NCBI GenBank assembly: GCA_017534535.1
Contig: JAFXVZ010000037.1
Location: forward strand, 124,001-188,000
DNA from: Bacteroidaceae bacterium
Lineage (GTDB): Bacteria; Bacteroidota; Bacteroidia; Bacteroidales; Bacteroidaceae
Length of the DNA: 64,000 nt
Direction: 5' to 3'
The notes under the pieces are model-generated. The model worked only from the letters and a program-made list of their open reading frames with translations. It was not told the DNA's origin and made no database searches. A program made the translations under genes and the position numbers. Shown in pieces: positions 16,651 through 26,376 of the stretch. Each line of letters begins with the position of its first letter. Within the stretch, counting starts at the first letter, position 1.

Positions 16651-17928
16651 TTACAACTTTTTAAATACTTTGTCGCAGAAATCAAGGTAGCACTGCCAAT
16701 CGTAGTTCTTTACATCATGTCCTCCAGTACGGATATGATAGCCAACATCATAATGTTGAGGCTGGTTAACAGCTGGCTGTGCGTCAGAAGGTAGTCCTTG
16801 CATATTATAGAGTCGATAAACAGAACCTGTATAGTAGGCACTTAGGTATTCCCCTCTTGGGTCTGCCCATTGGTCATCCTCCGCACTGGCTACATAAACA
16901 TGACGTGGAGCAACCAGGGATAAAAGCTCATGTTGGTCGAATGGCAATGCGGCTTCGTTTTCAGAATAGACGTTGAAGGCAGTACAGAACCAGTGGGGAA
17001 AACTGGCGGTAATGATGGCGATATTTTCACCGAATACACGTTTAGAGAGAGCTGCACCACCACAACCTGAATCGTTGGAAATGACCACCTTGAAACGACT
17101 GTCCTGTACACCTGCCCAGAGTGCGGTCTTTCCTATTCGTGAATGACCTAATACTACCATGCGCTTCTTGTCTATCCGCTTCTCTTTCTCCAAATAGTCT
17201 GCAATGCGACTATATCCCCATGCCCAGATGCCTATGGCTCCCCATTCATGCTCTCCACGTGAATTTATGTTATATCCTTGCAGGAGTGATGGTATGCCGT
17301 ATTCGCATAATTCGGGCGAGTCAGGGCAGATGTCGCTATAGCTCATCGTGGCAATAGCATAACCCCGCTGTAAAGCCAGCTCATAAGACCAGCGGCTTGC
17401 CTGCTCACCACGCCCCCAATTGTCAGAACCCAAGCTCTTCATGATTTCGTGAGATGGAGAATAAATGACCTCATTGTCAAATGTAGTTGTCTGGTTGCCG
17501 TGAAAGTTATAACTCACAATCACAGGTACTCGTCCCTGAGTGTTGTTGGGAATGTACAGTAGCAGAAGAGCTTGATGAGTTGCTCCATTCTTACCAGTGA
17601 ATGTGAATCGCACCTGCTTAGATGTGGCCAGTCCGCCCATTGCCTCATGATTCGATGAAACAAGCTCATGCTTCATTTTGATACCTGTTTGTTTGGGTGT
17701 TACGCCATAAACTTGCTCACTATACAATTTCATAATCTCATGCCTTCGCACCTTTTCCCATTGTTTAATTGTCGAAACAGATTCCCCGTTTTCACACTTG
17801 AGTGGATCAGGAAGTTCAAAGGTCGGTACCTTGCCCTCATCGTAATTGACTGGGGCATTTTTGTTCTGGCCTGCTATGGTGGCTGTCATAAAGAGTGACA
17901 GCATGAGTATTTCAATACGCTTTTTCAT
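16651..17928 (-). CDS. CE15 glucuronoyl esterase
   Basis: The product has 425 residues with a signal peptide (to about A19). CE15 features are clear: the nucleophile motif GHSRIGKTALWAG, NDSGCGGAAL, APRHVYVASAEDDQWADP with the catalytic acid, and the histidine in RTGGHD. CE15 enzymes cut the ester between 4-O-methyl-glucuronic acid of xylan and lignin alcohols, which fits a plant-fibre degrader. It is monocistronic. A minus-strand -7 element (17949-17956) precedes it, back to back with the promoter of the glycerate kinase gene. Confidence 0.9.
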   Translation of the reverse strand: MKKRIEILMLSLFMTATIAGQNKNAPVNYDEGKVPTFELPDPLKCENGESVSTIKQWEKVRRHEIMKLYSEQVYGVTPKQTGIKMKHELVSSNHEAMGGLATSKQVRFTFTGKNGATHQALLLLYIPNNTQGRVPVIVSYNFHGNQTTTFDNEVIYSPSHEIMKSLGSDNWGRGEQASRWSYELALQRGYAIATMSYSDICPDSPELCEYGIPSLLQGYNINSRGEHEWGAIGIWAWGYSRIADYLEKEKRIDKKRMVVLGHSRIGKTALWAGVQDSRFKVVISNDSGCGGAALSKRVFGENIAIITASFPHWFCTAFNVYSENEAALPFDQHELLSLVAPRHVYVASAEDDQWADPRGEYLSAYYTGSVYRLYNMQGLPSDAQPAVNQPQHYDVGYHIRTGGHDVKNYDWQCYLDFCDKVFKKL

Positions 17929-17965
17929 TTTTAATATGTATTATGCTGCAAAAATAATCAATTTA

Positions 17966-17997
17966 TTTCTATATTCATAAAAAAAATCTTATCTTTG
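17966..17997 (+). promoter_or_regulatory. Promoter of the glycerate kinase gene
   Basis: TATCTTTG (17990-17997) with a TTTC -33 (17966-17969), gap 20. The -7 element ends only 4 bases before the ATG at 18002, so the message may be almost leaderless or a later start may be used. Confidence 0.5.
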
Positions 17998-18001
17998 TGG
18001 T

Positions 18002-19024
18002 ATGAAAAAGATAATAGTTGCTATAGATTCGTTGAAAGGATGCCTGACATCAGTTGAAGCAAATGCTGCTGCTTGCAGGGGAATCAAGATGTGCCATCCA
18101 GAGGTAGAGGTGGTGCAGATTCCTGTGAGTGATGGGGGCGAAGGATGGACGGAGGCTTTTCATGCTGCCATTGGTGGGGAACTGGTGGTGACAGAGGTGC
18201 ATGACCCATTGATGAGACCTATCCAGGCTTGCTATCTCCGTAAAGGGGAACTGGCAGTAATTGAGATGGCTAAGGCAAGTGGATTGACGCTGCTGAAGCC
18301 TGAAGAGAGGAATCCGATGGTGGCATCAACGTATGGAACAGGGGAATTAATTGCAGATGCTTTTCGTAAAGGATGTAAGCGCTTTATTGTTGGTTTAGGA
18401 GGTAGTGCTACTAGTGATGCAGGCATGGGGATGCTGGAGGCTTTACCTGATAATTTACAAGATCTTGAGTTCAATATCGCAACAGATGTGAGGAATCCGC
18501 TGTATGGACCTATGGGGGCTGCTCATGTGTTTGGACCTCAGAAAGGGGCTACACCTGAAATGGTGGAGATGCTGGATGAACGAGCTCGGGTATTTGCTGA
18601 AAGGTCTGCCCAACAGATGGGATATGATTGTTCGATGAACCCAGGGGCTGGGGCTGCTGGAGGTATTGGTTATGCATTTATGCAGTATCTGCATGCGGAA
18701 AGTCGCTCTGGCATTGATTTGCTATTGGATACCATTGGGTTTGACAGGATGCTGGAGGGTGCGGACTTGGTGATTACTGGCGAGGGGGCATCGGATGGCC
18801 AGACGCTGATGGGAAAGTTGCCGTTTGGGATTTTGCGTCGAGCTAAACATCAGGGCGTTCCTGTGGCATTGATTGCTGGTAGGATAGCAGATAAGGAGGT
18901 TTTGTTGGAGGCAGGCTTTATTGAGGTGGTTTGTATTAATCCTGTTGGGTTGTCACTTAAGGAGGCGATGAAACCTGAGGTGGCGATGGAGAATGTTAGT
19001 AATACGATGAGTAAGTTGCTTTGA
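18002..19024 (+). CDS. Glycerate kinase (GlxK/GarK family)
   Basis: The product has 340 residues and starts MKKIIVAIDSLKGCLTS, the usual N-terminus of the class II glycerate 2-kinase family. Further family motifs are VSDGGEGWTEAF, GLGGSATSDAGMGML, NPGAGAAGGIGYAF and ITGEGASDGQTLMGK. It phosphorylates D-glycerate to 2-phosphoglycerate in sugar-acid breakdown. It is about 30-40 residues shorter than the E. coli enzymes but no motif is missing. It stands alone and is followed by a small secreted repeat protein. Confidence 0.9.
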   Translation: MKKIIVAIDSLKGCLTSVEANAAACRGIKMCHPEVEVVQIPVSDGGEGWTEAFHAAIGGELVVTEVHDPLMRPIQACYLRKGELAVIEMAKASGLTLLKPEERNPMVASTYGTGELIADAFRKGCKRFIVGLGGSATSDAGMGMLEALPDNLQDLEFNIATDVRNPLYGPMGAAHVFGPQKGATPEMVEMLDERARVFAERSAQQMGYDCSMNPGAGAAGGIGYAFMQYLHAESRSGIDLLLDTIGFDRMLEGADLVITGEGASDGQTLMGKLPFGILRRAKHQGVPVALIAGRIADKEVLLEAGFIEVVCINPVGLSLKEAMKPEVAMENVSNTMSKLL

Positions 19025-19063
19025 TTTTAAGATAATTTCTTTATACAAAAAACATGTAAGGTT

Positions 19064-19477
19064 ATGAAAAAGATATTGGTGATATTGATTATACTATTGG
19101 CTGCTGTGGGTAACCAATGCTATGCACAGTCTGTGCGCGGCAGGACTAATTCGCTGATAGGCAGGATAGAGTCTGATGGAACTGTAAGGAATAGTAACAA
19201 CTCAAAGATTGGGAAGTTTGAGAACGATGGGTCGATTCGCGATAGAAATAATTCGAAAGTAGGTCATATAGACTCAGACGGAACGATTCGTAATCGCAAC
19301 AATTCTAAGATTGGGAAAGTGGAGAGCGATGGGACTGTTCGTAATGGTAACAACTCCAAAATTGGTAAGATAGAAAGTGATGGTACCATTAGGGATAGAA
19401 ACAACTCGAAGATAGGAAGTGTAGATCATGTACCCCAACGCAGAGCTGCTGTATTCTTCTTCTTTGAAATGTTCTGA
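19064..19477 (+). CDS. Secreted beta-flower repeat protein
   Basis: The product has 137 residues. After a signal peptide (to about A21), five repeats of 17 residues follow, of the pattern IGKxESDGTVRNRNNSK. They carry alternating SDGT/NDGS and NNSK turns and make up nearly the whole mature protein. The pattern matches what is called the 5-fold beta-flower domain, a small closed beta structure with one blade per repeat. No enzymatic residues stand out. The function is unknown; the signal peptide places it outside the cytoplasm. Confidence 0.72.
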   Translation: MKKILVILIILLAAVGNQCYAQSVRGRTNSLIGRIESDGTVRNSNNSKIGKFENDGSIRDRNNSKVGHIDSDGTIRNRNNSKIGKVESDGTVRNGNNSKIGKIESDGTIRDRNNSKIGSVDHVPQRRAAVFFFFEMF

Positions 19478-19515
19478 CAATAGTCCATATATGATTGGTA
19501 AAATGATTGGAATAC

Positions 19516-22500
19516 ATGAAAATAGGTGAACTGCAACAGCTCATGGTGAAGCATCCACAGGTGGTGGCGCTGAGTGGGCTGATTGAACAAGGAAAGGTAA
19601 AACATCTCTATTGCGGGGGTCTGAAGGCCTCGGCAGCATCAGTTTATGCCTCTGCTTTAGCAAACAAGACTCATTGTTCATTTGTGTTTATCCTGGGCGA
19701 CCTCGAGGAGGCTGGCTATTTCTATCACGATTTGACGCAGATTATGGGTGAAGAGCAGGTGCTGTTTTTCCCCTCATCATTCCGCAGAGCAATCAAGTAT
19801 GGCCAAAAGGATGCAGCCAATGAGATTCTGCGTACGGAGGTACTGAGCCGACTGGAGAAGCATGATGACAAATTGTTTGTAGTGACTTTCCCAGATGCCT
19901 TGGCGGAGAAGGTAATTGCTCCTAAAGAGTTGGATGAGAAAACGTTGAAGATTCAGGTGGGTGAGGTGCTGGATATGAAGTTTGTTACTGACCTGCTTAG
20001 AGAATATGGTTTCCAATATACCGATTATGTTTATGAACCAGGACAATATGCCCAACGAGGTAGTATCATTGACGTGTTTTCTTTTTCATCAGAGTATCCT
20101 TATCGCATAGATTTTTTTGGTGATGAGGTGGAAAGTATCCGCACGTTTGAGGTTGAAAACCAGTTGTCGAAAGAGAAGAAAGAGAGCATCGTGATAGTAC
20201 CTGACCTGAGTGCAGGCTTGACTCGCCAAGGTGATGGAGGATTGGTGTCATTCTTGGATTTCCTGCCACCTGAGACGATGGTGGTAATGCGTGACCTATT
20301 CTGGTTGCGTGAACGTATCCAACAGGTACACGATGAGACGTTGACTGATCAAGCAAGGTTAACTCGCGAGGCAGAAGATCAGGGCACATTGATATTGGAA
20401 GGGAAGTTGATTGACGGGGAGGAGGTTAGTAAAAAGATTCTGAATTTCAGACGTATGGAGATTGGGGTGAAACCTACAGGTACACCAGATGTCTCGCTGA
20501 TTTTCGATACGGATGTGCAACCCATCTTTCATAAGAATTTTGATTTGCTGAGCGAAAGGCTGAAAGGCTATCTGTTGGATGGTTATAGGCTGTTTATATG
20601 CAGTGATAGTCAGAAGCAGACGGAACGCATCAAGACCATCTTCGAGGATAGGGGTGATGACATTGAGTTTACTGCTATAGAGAAAACCATCCATGAAGGT
20701 TTTGTGGATCATGAACAGCGGATGTGTTTGTTTACCGACCATCAGATTTTCGACCGTTTCCATAAGTATAACCTCAAAAGCGACAAGGCACGAAATGGAA
20801 AGATAACACAGAGTCTGAAAGAGTTGAATGAGTTTCAACTTGGCGATTATGTGGTACATACAGATCATGGTGTGGGTAGGTTTGCAGGCTTGGTTCGCAT
20901 TCCTAACGGGAACACCACACAGGAGGTGATGAAATTGGTGTATCAGAATGAGGATGTGGTGTTCGTGTCCATCCACTCGTTGCATAAAGTGTCGAAATAC
21001 AAAGGTAAGGATGGAGAACCTCCTCGCTTGAATAAATTAGGCTCGGGAGCTTGGGAGCGTATTAAGGAGAAGACTAAGACTAAGATTAAGGATATTGCTC
21101 GCGACCTGATTAAACTTTATGCTGCCCGCAGGGATGAGAAGGGTTATCAATATAGTCCTGACAGTTTCATGCAGAAAGAGTTGGAGGCTTCGTTCCTTTA
21201 TGAGGATACGCCTGACCAGAGCAAAGCTACTGCAGATGTGAAGGCAGATATGGAGAGTGATCGCCCAATGGACAGATTGGTTTGTGGCGATGTTGGCTTT
21301 GGAAAGACTGAGGTAGCCATTAGGGCTGCTTTTAAGGCTGTGAGCGACAATAAGCAGGTGGCTGTGCTGGTACCTACAACAGTGTTGGCATATCAACATT
21401 ATCAGACATTTAAAGACCGATTGAAGGATATGCCTTGCAGAGTTGATTACCTGAGTCGTGCTCGTAGCCCTAAGGACACAAAGCAGATTATTAAAGATTT
21501 GGCAGAGAATAAGGTGAATATCCTGATAGGTACGCATAAGATATTGGGCAAGGAGGTGAAGTTCAAGGATCTGGGTTTGCTGATCATTGACGAGGAGCAG
21601 AAGTTTGGTGTGAGTACCAAGGAGAAATTGCGTCAAATCAAAGTGAATGTAGATACGTTGACAATGTCGGCTACTCCTATCCCCAGAACCTTGCAATTCT
21701 CATTGATGGGTGCTCGTGATTTGTCTGTTATTCAGACGCCACCACCTAACCGGTATCCCATCCAAACAGAGGTGCATACCTTCAATGAGGAGGTCATTGC
21801 AGATGCCATCAACTTTGAGATGAGCCGTAATGGACAAGTGTTCTTTGTAAATAACCACATCTCTAATTTGGAGGTGCTGAAGGCTATGATTTTGAAGTAT
21901 ATTCCAGATTGTAGGGTGGCTATTGGACATGGACAGATGGATCCTTCTGCTTTGGAGGATATTGTCATGGGATTTGTGAATTACGACTATGACGTGTTGC
22001 TTTCCACAACTATTGTGGAGAATGGTATCGATATTCCGAATGCAAATACCATCATTATTAATGAGGCGCATAATTTTGGCTTGTCTGACTTGCACCAAAT
22101 GCGTGGGCGTGTGGGTAGAAGCAATAAGAAAGCGTTCTGTTATCTATTGGCACCACCACTTTCTACTTTGACACAGGAGGCTCGCCGTCGATTGCAGGCG
22201 ATTGAGAATTTCGCTGGTTTGGGTAGTGGCATCCATATCGCGATGCAGGATTTGGATATCCGTGGAGCAGGTAATATGTTGGGCGCTGAGCAGAGTGGTT
22301 TCATCGCAGATGTGGGATATGAAACGTATCAAAAGATTTTGGGCGAGGCTGTGCATGAGTTGAAGATGGAGGAGTTCAGCGAGTTGTTTGCTGATGAGAA
22401 TAGTGGGTTGCAAGCTGATAAGGGTGAGCAATATGTGGATGAGTGTCAGGTGGAGAGTGATTTGGAGTTGTTATTACCTTCGAACTATGTGACGGGTAGC

Positions 22501-22899
22501 AGTGAGCGTATGTTGCTTTATCGTGAGTTGGATAATCTTTCTTCTGATAAAGATGTAGAGAATTTCAAAATCAAACTGTTAGATAGGTTTGGGCCTATTC
22601 CTAAAGAAACGGAGGAATTATTGCGTATTGTACCTTTACGTAAACTGGCAGCTCGCTTGGGTGTAGAGAAAATCTTCCTGAAAGGTGGCAGGATGACGCT
22701 GTTTTTGGTCTCAAATCCTGAGAGCCCGTATTATAAGGGGCCTACGTTTGGCAAGTTGATTGATTATATGATGAAGAATGTGCGTCGATGTGAGTTGAAG
22801 GAACGTAATGATCATAAACGTTCAGTGTTGGTAAAGGAAGTGGAAAGTGTAGAGCATGCTCTTTATGTTCTTAGAGAAATAATGAACAGTAAAGAATGA
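19516..22899 (+). CDS. mfd: Transcription-repair coupling factor
   Basis: The product has 1127 residues. Domains in order are the UvrB-homologous region, the RNA-polymerase-interacting CarD-like domain (LGDYVVHTDHGVGRFAG), the helicase domains with Walker A GDVGFGKTEVAIR and Walker B DEEQ, the TRG motif region MRGRVGRSNKKAFCYLL, and the C-terminal domain. Mfd pushes stalled polymerase off DNA lesions and recruits UvrA. The ATG at 19516 is preferred to a TTG at 19507. The length is normal. It stands between the beta-flower gene and the convergent YgiQ gene. Confidence 0.96.
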   Translation: MKIGELQQLMVKHPQVVALSGLIEQGKVKHLYCGGLKASAASVYASALANKTHCSFVFILGDLEEAGYFYHDLTQIMGEEQVLFFPSSFRRAIKYGQKDAANEILRTEVLSRLEKHDDKLFVVTFPDALAEKVIAPKELDEKTLKIQVGEVLDMKFVTDLLREYGFQYTDYVYEPGQYAQRGSIIDVFSFSSEYPYRIDFFGDEVESIRTFEVENQLSKEKKESIVIVPDLSAGLTRQGDGGLVSFLDFLPPETMVVMRDLFWLRERIQQVHDETLTDQARLTREAEDQGTLILEGKLIDGEEVSKKILNFRRMEIGVKPTGTPDVSLIFDTDVQPIFHKNFDLLSERLKGYLLDGYRLFICSDSQKQTERIKTIFEDRGDDIEFTAIEKTIHEGFVDHEQRMCLFTDHQIFDRFHKYNLKSDKARNGKITQSLKELNEFQLGDYVVHTDHGVGRFAGLVRIPNGNTTQEVMKLVYQNEDVVFVSIHSLHKVSKYKGKDGEPPRLNKLGSGAWERIKEKTKTKIKDIARDLIKLYAARRDEKGYQYSPDSFMQKELEASFLYEDTPDQSKATADVKADMESDRPMDRLVCGDVGFGKTEVAIRAAFKAVSDNKQVAVLVPTTVLAYQHYQTFKDRLKDMPCRVDYLSRARSPKDTKQIIKDLAENKVNILIGTHKILGKEVKFKDLGLLIIDEEQKFGVSTKEKLRQIKVNVDTLTMSATPIPRTLQFSLMGARDLSVIQTPPPNRYPIQTEVHTFNEEVIADAINFEMSRNGQVFFVNNHISNLEVLKAMILKYIPDCRVAIGHGQMDPSALEDIVMGFVNYDYDVLLSTTIVENGIDIPNANTIIINEAHNFGLSDLHQMRGRVGRSNKKAFCYLLAPPLSTLTQEARRRLQAIENFAGLGSGIHIAMQDLDIRGAGNMLGAEQSGFIADVGYETYQKILGEAVHELKMEEFSELFADENSGLQADKGEQYVDECQVESDLELLLPSNYVTGSSERMLLYRELDNLSSDKDVENFKIKLLDRFGPIPKETEELLRIVPLRKLAARLGVEKIFLKGGRMTLFLVSNPESPYYKGPTFGKLIDYMMKNVRRCELKERNDHKRSVLVKEVESVEHALYVLREIMNSKE

Positions 22900-22928
22900 A
22901 TAGTTGGATATGGGTCATTGTTAAACAG

Positions 22929-24731
22929 TCAATGTTTTCCGTAGAGCTTGTCAATCAAGTCTGGGCGATGGATGCGTCGCAGTTCGTTGATAATTTCTCG
23001 TTTTTGTTCCGGCTGGTACCAGAAGAAAAAAAGGCGTTGGGAAAGTTTTTCACGTTGGGTTCTGGCACTAAACACAGGTTGTAAGGTATAGGGATGATAA
23101 CCTGTGTACCAAGTTTCTGTTGATACAGTCATAGGAGTAGGGGTAAAGTCCTGCACCTGCTCCAGATGGAAATCCAGTCGTTTGGTGATAACAGCCAACT
23201 CAGCCATATCCTCTTCCTTGCAACCTGGGTGACTACTGATGAAATAAGGTATGATTTGCTGACGCAGGTTTTCCTGTGCGTTGATATGGTCGAATATCTT
23301 CTTAAATTCCTCGAATTGCTTGAAAGATGGTTTGCGCATGAGGTAGAGTACCTCGTCGCTGGTGTGCTCTGGTGCCACCTTTAATCTTCCGCTAACATGT
23401 TTGGTAATCAATTCTTTGGTGTATTGACGATTGGCTTTGTTAACCTCCTCGTTGGTGTTATGATGCAGGAGTAGATCATATCGTACACCACTACCAATAA
23501 AGCTCTTCTTGATACCAGGTAAGGCATCAACAGCATGGTAGATATCCAACAAAGGACGATGGTCGTTGTTAAGGTTGGGACATACAGAGGGATGGGCACA
23601 AGAGGGGCGCTTGCACTTCTTACACAATTCCAGGTTCTTGCCATGCATACGATACATATTGGCAGAGGGACCTCCCAAATCACTGAGATAACCCTTGAAA
23701 TCAGGCATCTGAATGACCTGTTTGACTTCACGCAATATGCTCTCTTTACTACGACTCACAATGAACTTACCTTGGTGGGCAGAAATAGTGCAGAAGGCAC
23801 ATCCTCCAAAACAGCCCCTGTGAAGGTTGATGCTGAATTTGATCATGTCGTAGGCTGGTATGCGCTTGCCTTTGTACTTGGGATGAGGCAAACGGGTATA
23901 AGGCAGGTCGAAGGAATGGTCGAGCTCAGCCTCCGTCATCGGAGGGTAGGGAGGATTTACCACAACAATTTGTTTTCCTGTGCGTTGCAAGATACGTTGC
24001 GCACTCCATTTATTGCTTTCCTCTTCAATGTGCTTGAAGTTGGCTGCTTCCTTTTTTTTATCTTTCAGACATTCCTCATGCGAGTATAGAACGATATCCG
24101 TGTCGTTGGGTTGGATATCTTTAACAATGTATGCAATTTGGGGTGTGTCAGTCGGGGGGGCGCCACTTTCCAACTTACGGGCAATTTCCACTACAGTCTT
24201 TTCCCCCATACCATACATCAGCAAGTCAGCGCCACTATCTACGAGTATGCTGGGTCGCACACGGTCTTCCCAATAATCGTAGTGAGTAAGTCGTCGCATA
24301 CTTGCCTCAATGCCTCCTAAGAATACAGGTACATCAGGAAATAATTGCTTGAGAATCTTGGTGTAAACAATGGATGGATAATCTGGTCGCATATCTGTAC
24401 GACCATCAGGGGTATAAGCATCCTCATGACGAATACGCTTATTAGCGGTGTATTTGTTAACCATGCTGTCCATGCAACCAGGACTGATGCCAAAGAATAG
24501 GCGGGGCTTGCCCAGTTTCTTGAAATCGCGCAAGTCGTCTCGCCAGTTAGGTTGAGGCACAATTGCCACCTTGTAGCCCTCCGCTTCCAGGATTCTTCCT
24601 ATTACTGCAGCTCCAAAAGAGGGGTGGTCAACGTAAGCATCACCACTGAACAAAATGATATCCAGCTCATCCCATCCCCTTAATTCCACCTCTTTCTTGG
24701 TGGTTGGTAGCCAATCGGTTAGATTACCCAT
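22929..24731 (-). CDS. YgiQ family radical SAM protein
   Basis: The product has about 600 residues: an N-terminal UPF0313 domain (DWLPTTKKEVELRGWDELD, GDAYVDHPSFGAAVI), the radical-SAM cluster motif CFGGCAFC with HQGKFI, and a C-terminal YgiQ region with further cysteines (CKKCKRPSC). Its substrate is not known. The ATG at 24731 is chosen over a TTG at 24743, because the TTG lies in a heptamer array (24734-24768) that separates this gene from its upstream neighbour and has no codon support. Confidence 0.93.
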   Translation of the reverse strand: MGNLTDWLPTTKKEVELRGWDELDIILFSGDAYVDHPSFGAAVIGRILEAEGYKVAIVPQPNWRDDLRDFKKLGKPRLFFGISPGCMDSMVNKYTANKRIRHEDAYTPDGRTDMRPDYPSIVYTKILKQLFPDVPVFLGGIEASMRRLTHYDYWEDRVRPSILVDSGADLLMYGMGEKTVVEIARKLESGAPPTDTPQIAYIVKDIQPNDTDIVLYSHEECLKDKKKEAANFKHIEEESNKWSAQRILQRTGKQIVVVNPPYPPMTEAELDHSFDLPYTRLPHPKYKGKRIPAYDMIKFSINLHRGCFGGCAFCTISAHQGKFIVSRSKESILREVKQVIQMPDFKGYLSDLGGPSANMYRMHGKNLELCKKCKRPSCAHPSVCPNLNNDHRPLLDIYHAVDALPGIKKSFIGSGVRYDLLLHHNTNEEVNKANRQYTKELITKHVSGRLKVAPEHTSDEVLYLMRKPSFKQFEEFKKIFDHINAQENLRQQIIPYFISSHPGCKEEDMAELAVITKRLDFHLEQVQDFTPTPMTVSTETWYTGYHPYTLQPVFSARTQREKLSQRLFFFWYQPEQKREIINELRRIHRPDLIDKLYGKH

Positions 24732-24733
24732 GC

Positions 24734-24768
24734 CAATTGTCAATAGTCAATACTCAATGTTCAATGCA
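24734..24768 (+). repeat. Heptamer array, 5 units, between two genes
   Basis: Units are CAATTGT, CAATAGT, CAATACT, CAATGTT and CAATGCA. The array lies just before the YgiQ start and encodes the last codons of the 98-residue upstream gene, supplying its stop. Confidence 0.75.
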
Positions 24769-25050
24769 CCATTCATCATAAAGTGCCATCAACTTCTGTA
24801 AGCCAAAAGCTTTCATGTTATCGTGGTAAAGCACGTCAATGCAGAGTGTCAGTATGTCCTTGATATCGCCTGCCTCTGCTGCGATGAGCGAGCGCACATT
24901 GAGTTTCAACTTCTCTAGTACGCTTTCGTCCACAAAGCCGTTGCTGTCTGTCAGGTTGTCGAACAACCCATATTTACGAATTGTGGCGAGATGCTCATCG
25001 CTGATCTGCAGGGAGCGAGTGCCACTTTGGTTGGTCTGAATTGTGTACAT
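24754..25050 (-). CDS. Hypothetical 98-residue protein
   Basis: The protein is acidic and mostly helical by composition, with no signal peptide or membrane segment. I recognise no family. Visible features are ISDEHLATIRKYGLFD, a central SLIAAEAGDIKDI and a C-terminal LMALYDEWCIEH, whose last residues come from the heptamer array. A -7-like TACATTTG on the minus strand (25078-25085) lies upstream. It is directly ahead of the YgiQ gene, so the two are probably co-transcribed, but nothing links their functions. Confidence 0.6.
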   Translation of the reverse strand: MYTIQTNQSGTRSLQISDEHLATIRKYGLFDNLTDSNGFVDESVLEKLKLNVRSLIAAEAGDIKDILTLCIDVLYHDNMKAFGLQKLMALYDEWCIEH

Positions 25051-25124
25051 ATTTCAATCTGTTTTAATATTATGCTGCAAATGTACTCATTTTAATTGAC
25101 ATAATCGCAAGGAATTCGGATAAT

Positions 25125-26288
25125 TCACCCGACTGCCTGTGCTAACAGCGTTAAAGCCCGGTGCAAGATGCTGCGAGGACATCCCACATTCAGTCGCATG
25201 AAGCCTTTGCCTTCATGCCCAAACATGGTACCATCGTTCAATGCAAGGTGTGCTTTTTCGACAAACAAATCTACCAACTTTTCTTGGGTGAGATTTAACT
25301 TGCGACAATCCAAGAACACTAGGTAGGAAGCTTGTGGTTTCAGCATGCTAATGCTTGGGATATTTGCTTGCAGATATTGTTCTGTATAATCTATGTTTCC
25401 TTGCACATACGCTAGCATTTGTTTCAACCAATCCTCACCATGTTCGTAAGCTGCAGCACAACTCAGATAGGCGAACATATTGCCCATAGAGAGTTCGCTG
25501 GCTTCCATGTAAGCATAGAATTTTTCACGCATATCTCTGTTGAAAATCAAACTATATGAGCTACTTAAGCCTGGCATGTTGAAGGCTTTGCTGGGTGCCA
25601 TGAATGTGATGCTGTGCTCACGAGCAGCTTCTGATACGGTTGAATAGGAGTGGTGCTCATAGCCAGGCAGGGTAAGGTCTGCATGTATCTCATCACTGAT
25701 GACCTTGGTACCATTACGCTCGCAGATTTCTGCTATTCGTTGCAGCTCTTCTAAAGTCCAAACTCTGCCACCTGGGTTGTGGGGGTTGCAGAGAATGAAT
25801 AGCTTGCAACCTTGTATCTTTTGTTCAAAACTATCGAAGTTGATGTGGACTTGTCCATCATGAACCTCTAAAGAGTTATACACCACTTCCCTGTGGTTGT
25901 GTTCTGTAACCAAGAAGAATGGATGATAGACTGGTGTTTGTACCATCACCTTATCACTGGGTTGGGTAAAGCAATTAACGGCAAAGGCGATACCTCGTAC
26001 GATGCCTGGTACAAAGCCAATCTCTTCTTTTTTTACCTGCATGTTATGTCGCCTGCCTACCCATTGGATAATGTTTTCATACCAACTCTCGCAAGGCAGG
26101 GTATAGCCCAAGACCTCATGGTCGAGGCGCTGACGGATGGCGTCAACCACAAACTTAGGAGTGCGGAAGTCCATGTCTGCCACCCACATAGGCAGCAAGT
26201 CTGTTCTTCCAAACACACCTTGTAAGTCATCGTATTTCACACAGTCTGTGCCCTTACGCACAATGATTTCATCAAAATCGTATTTCAT
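25125..26288 (-). CDS. MalY/PatB-type PLP aminotransferase (cystathionine beta-lyase-like)
   Basis: The product has 387 residues and a fold-type I PLP enzyme: MWVADMDFRTP at the N-terminus, the NPHNPGGRVW turn, SDEIHADL, and the PLP lysine in APSKAFNMPGL. PatB/MalY enzymes split cystathionine or cysteine C-S bonds. It is transcribed away from the nucleotidyltransferase operon. Residues fit C-S lyase activity, but related aminotransferases look similar. Confidence 0.88.
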   Translation of the reverse strand: MKYDFDEIIVRKGTDCVKYDDLQGVFGRTDLLPMWVADMDFRTPKFVVDAIRQRLDHEVLGYTLPCESWYENIIQWVGRRHNMQVKKEEIGFVPGIVRGIAFAVNCFTQPSDKVMVQTPVYHPFFLVTEHNHREVVYNSLEVHDGQVHINFDSFEQKIQGCKLFILCNPHNPGGRVWTLEELQRIAEICERNGTKVISDEIHADLTLPGYEHHSYSTVSEAAREHSITFMAPSKAFNMPGLSSSYSLIFNRDMREKFYAYMEASELSMGNMFAYLSCAAAYEHGEDWLKQMLAYVQGNIDYTEQYLQANIPSISMLKPQASYLVFLDCRKLNLTQEKLVDLFVEKAHLALNDGTMFGHEGKGFMRLNVGCPRSILHRALTLLAQAVG

Positions 26289-26307
26289 GTTTTTTTATTT
26301 TTCATTG

Positions 26308-26345
26308 CAAAGATAGTGTTTTTCAGAGAAAAATGAATATATTTG
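26308..26345. promoter_or_regulatory. Two divergent -7 elements
   Basis: TATCTTTG on the minus strand (26308-26315) faces the MalY-type gene. TATATTTG on the plus strand (26338-26345) faces the nucleotidyltransferase operon. No convincing -33 was found for either. Confidence 0.45.
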
Positions 26346-26376
26346 TGTCGTTTATTCTAAAGGAGAGCCGACACTT

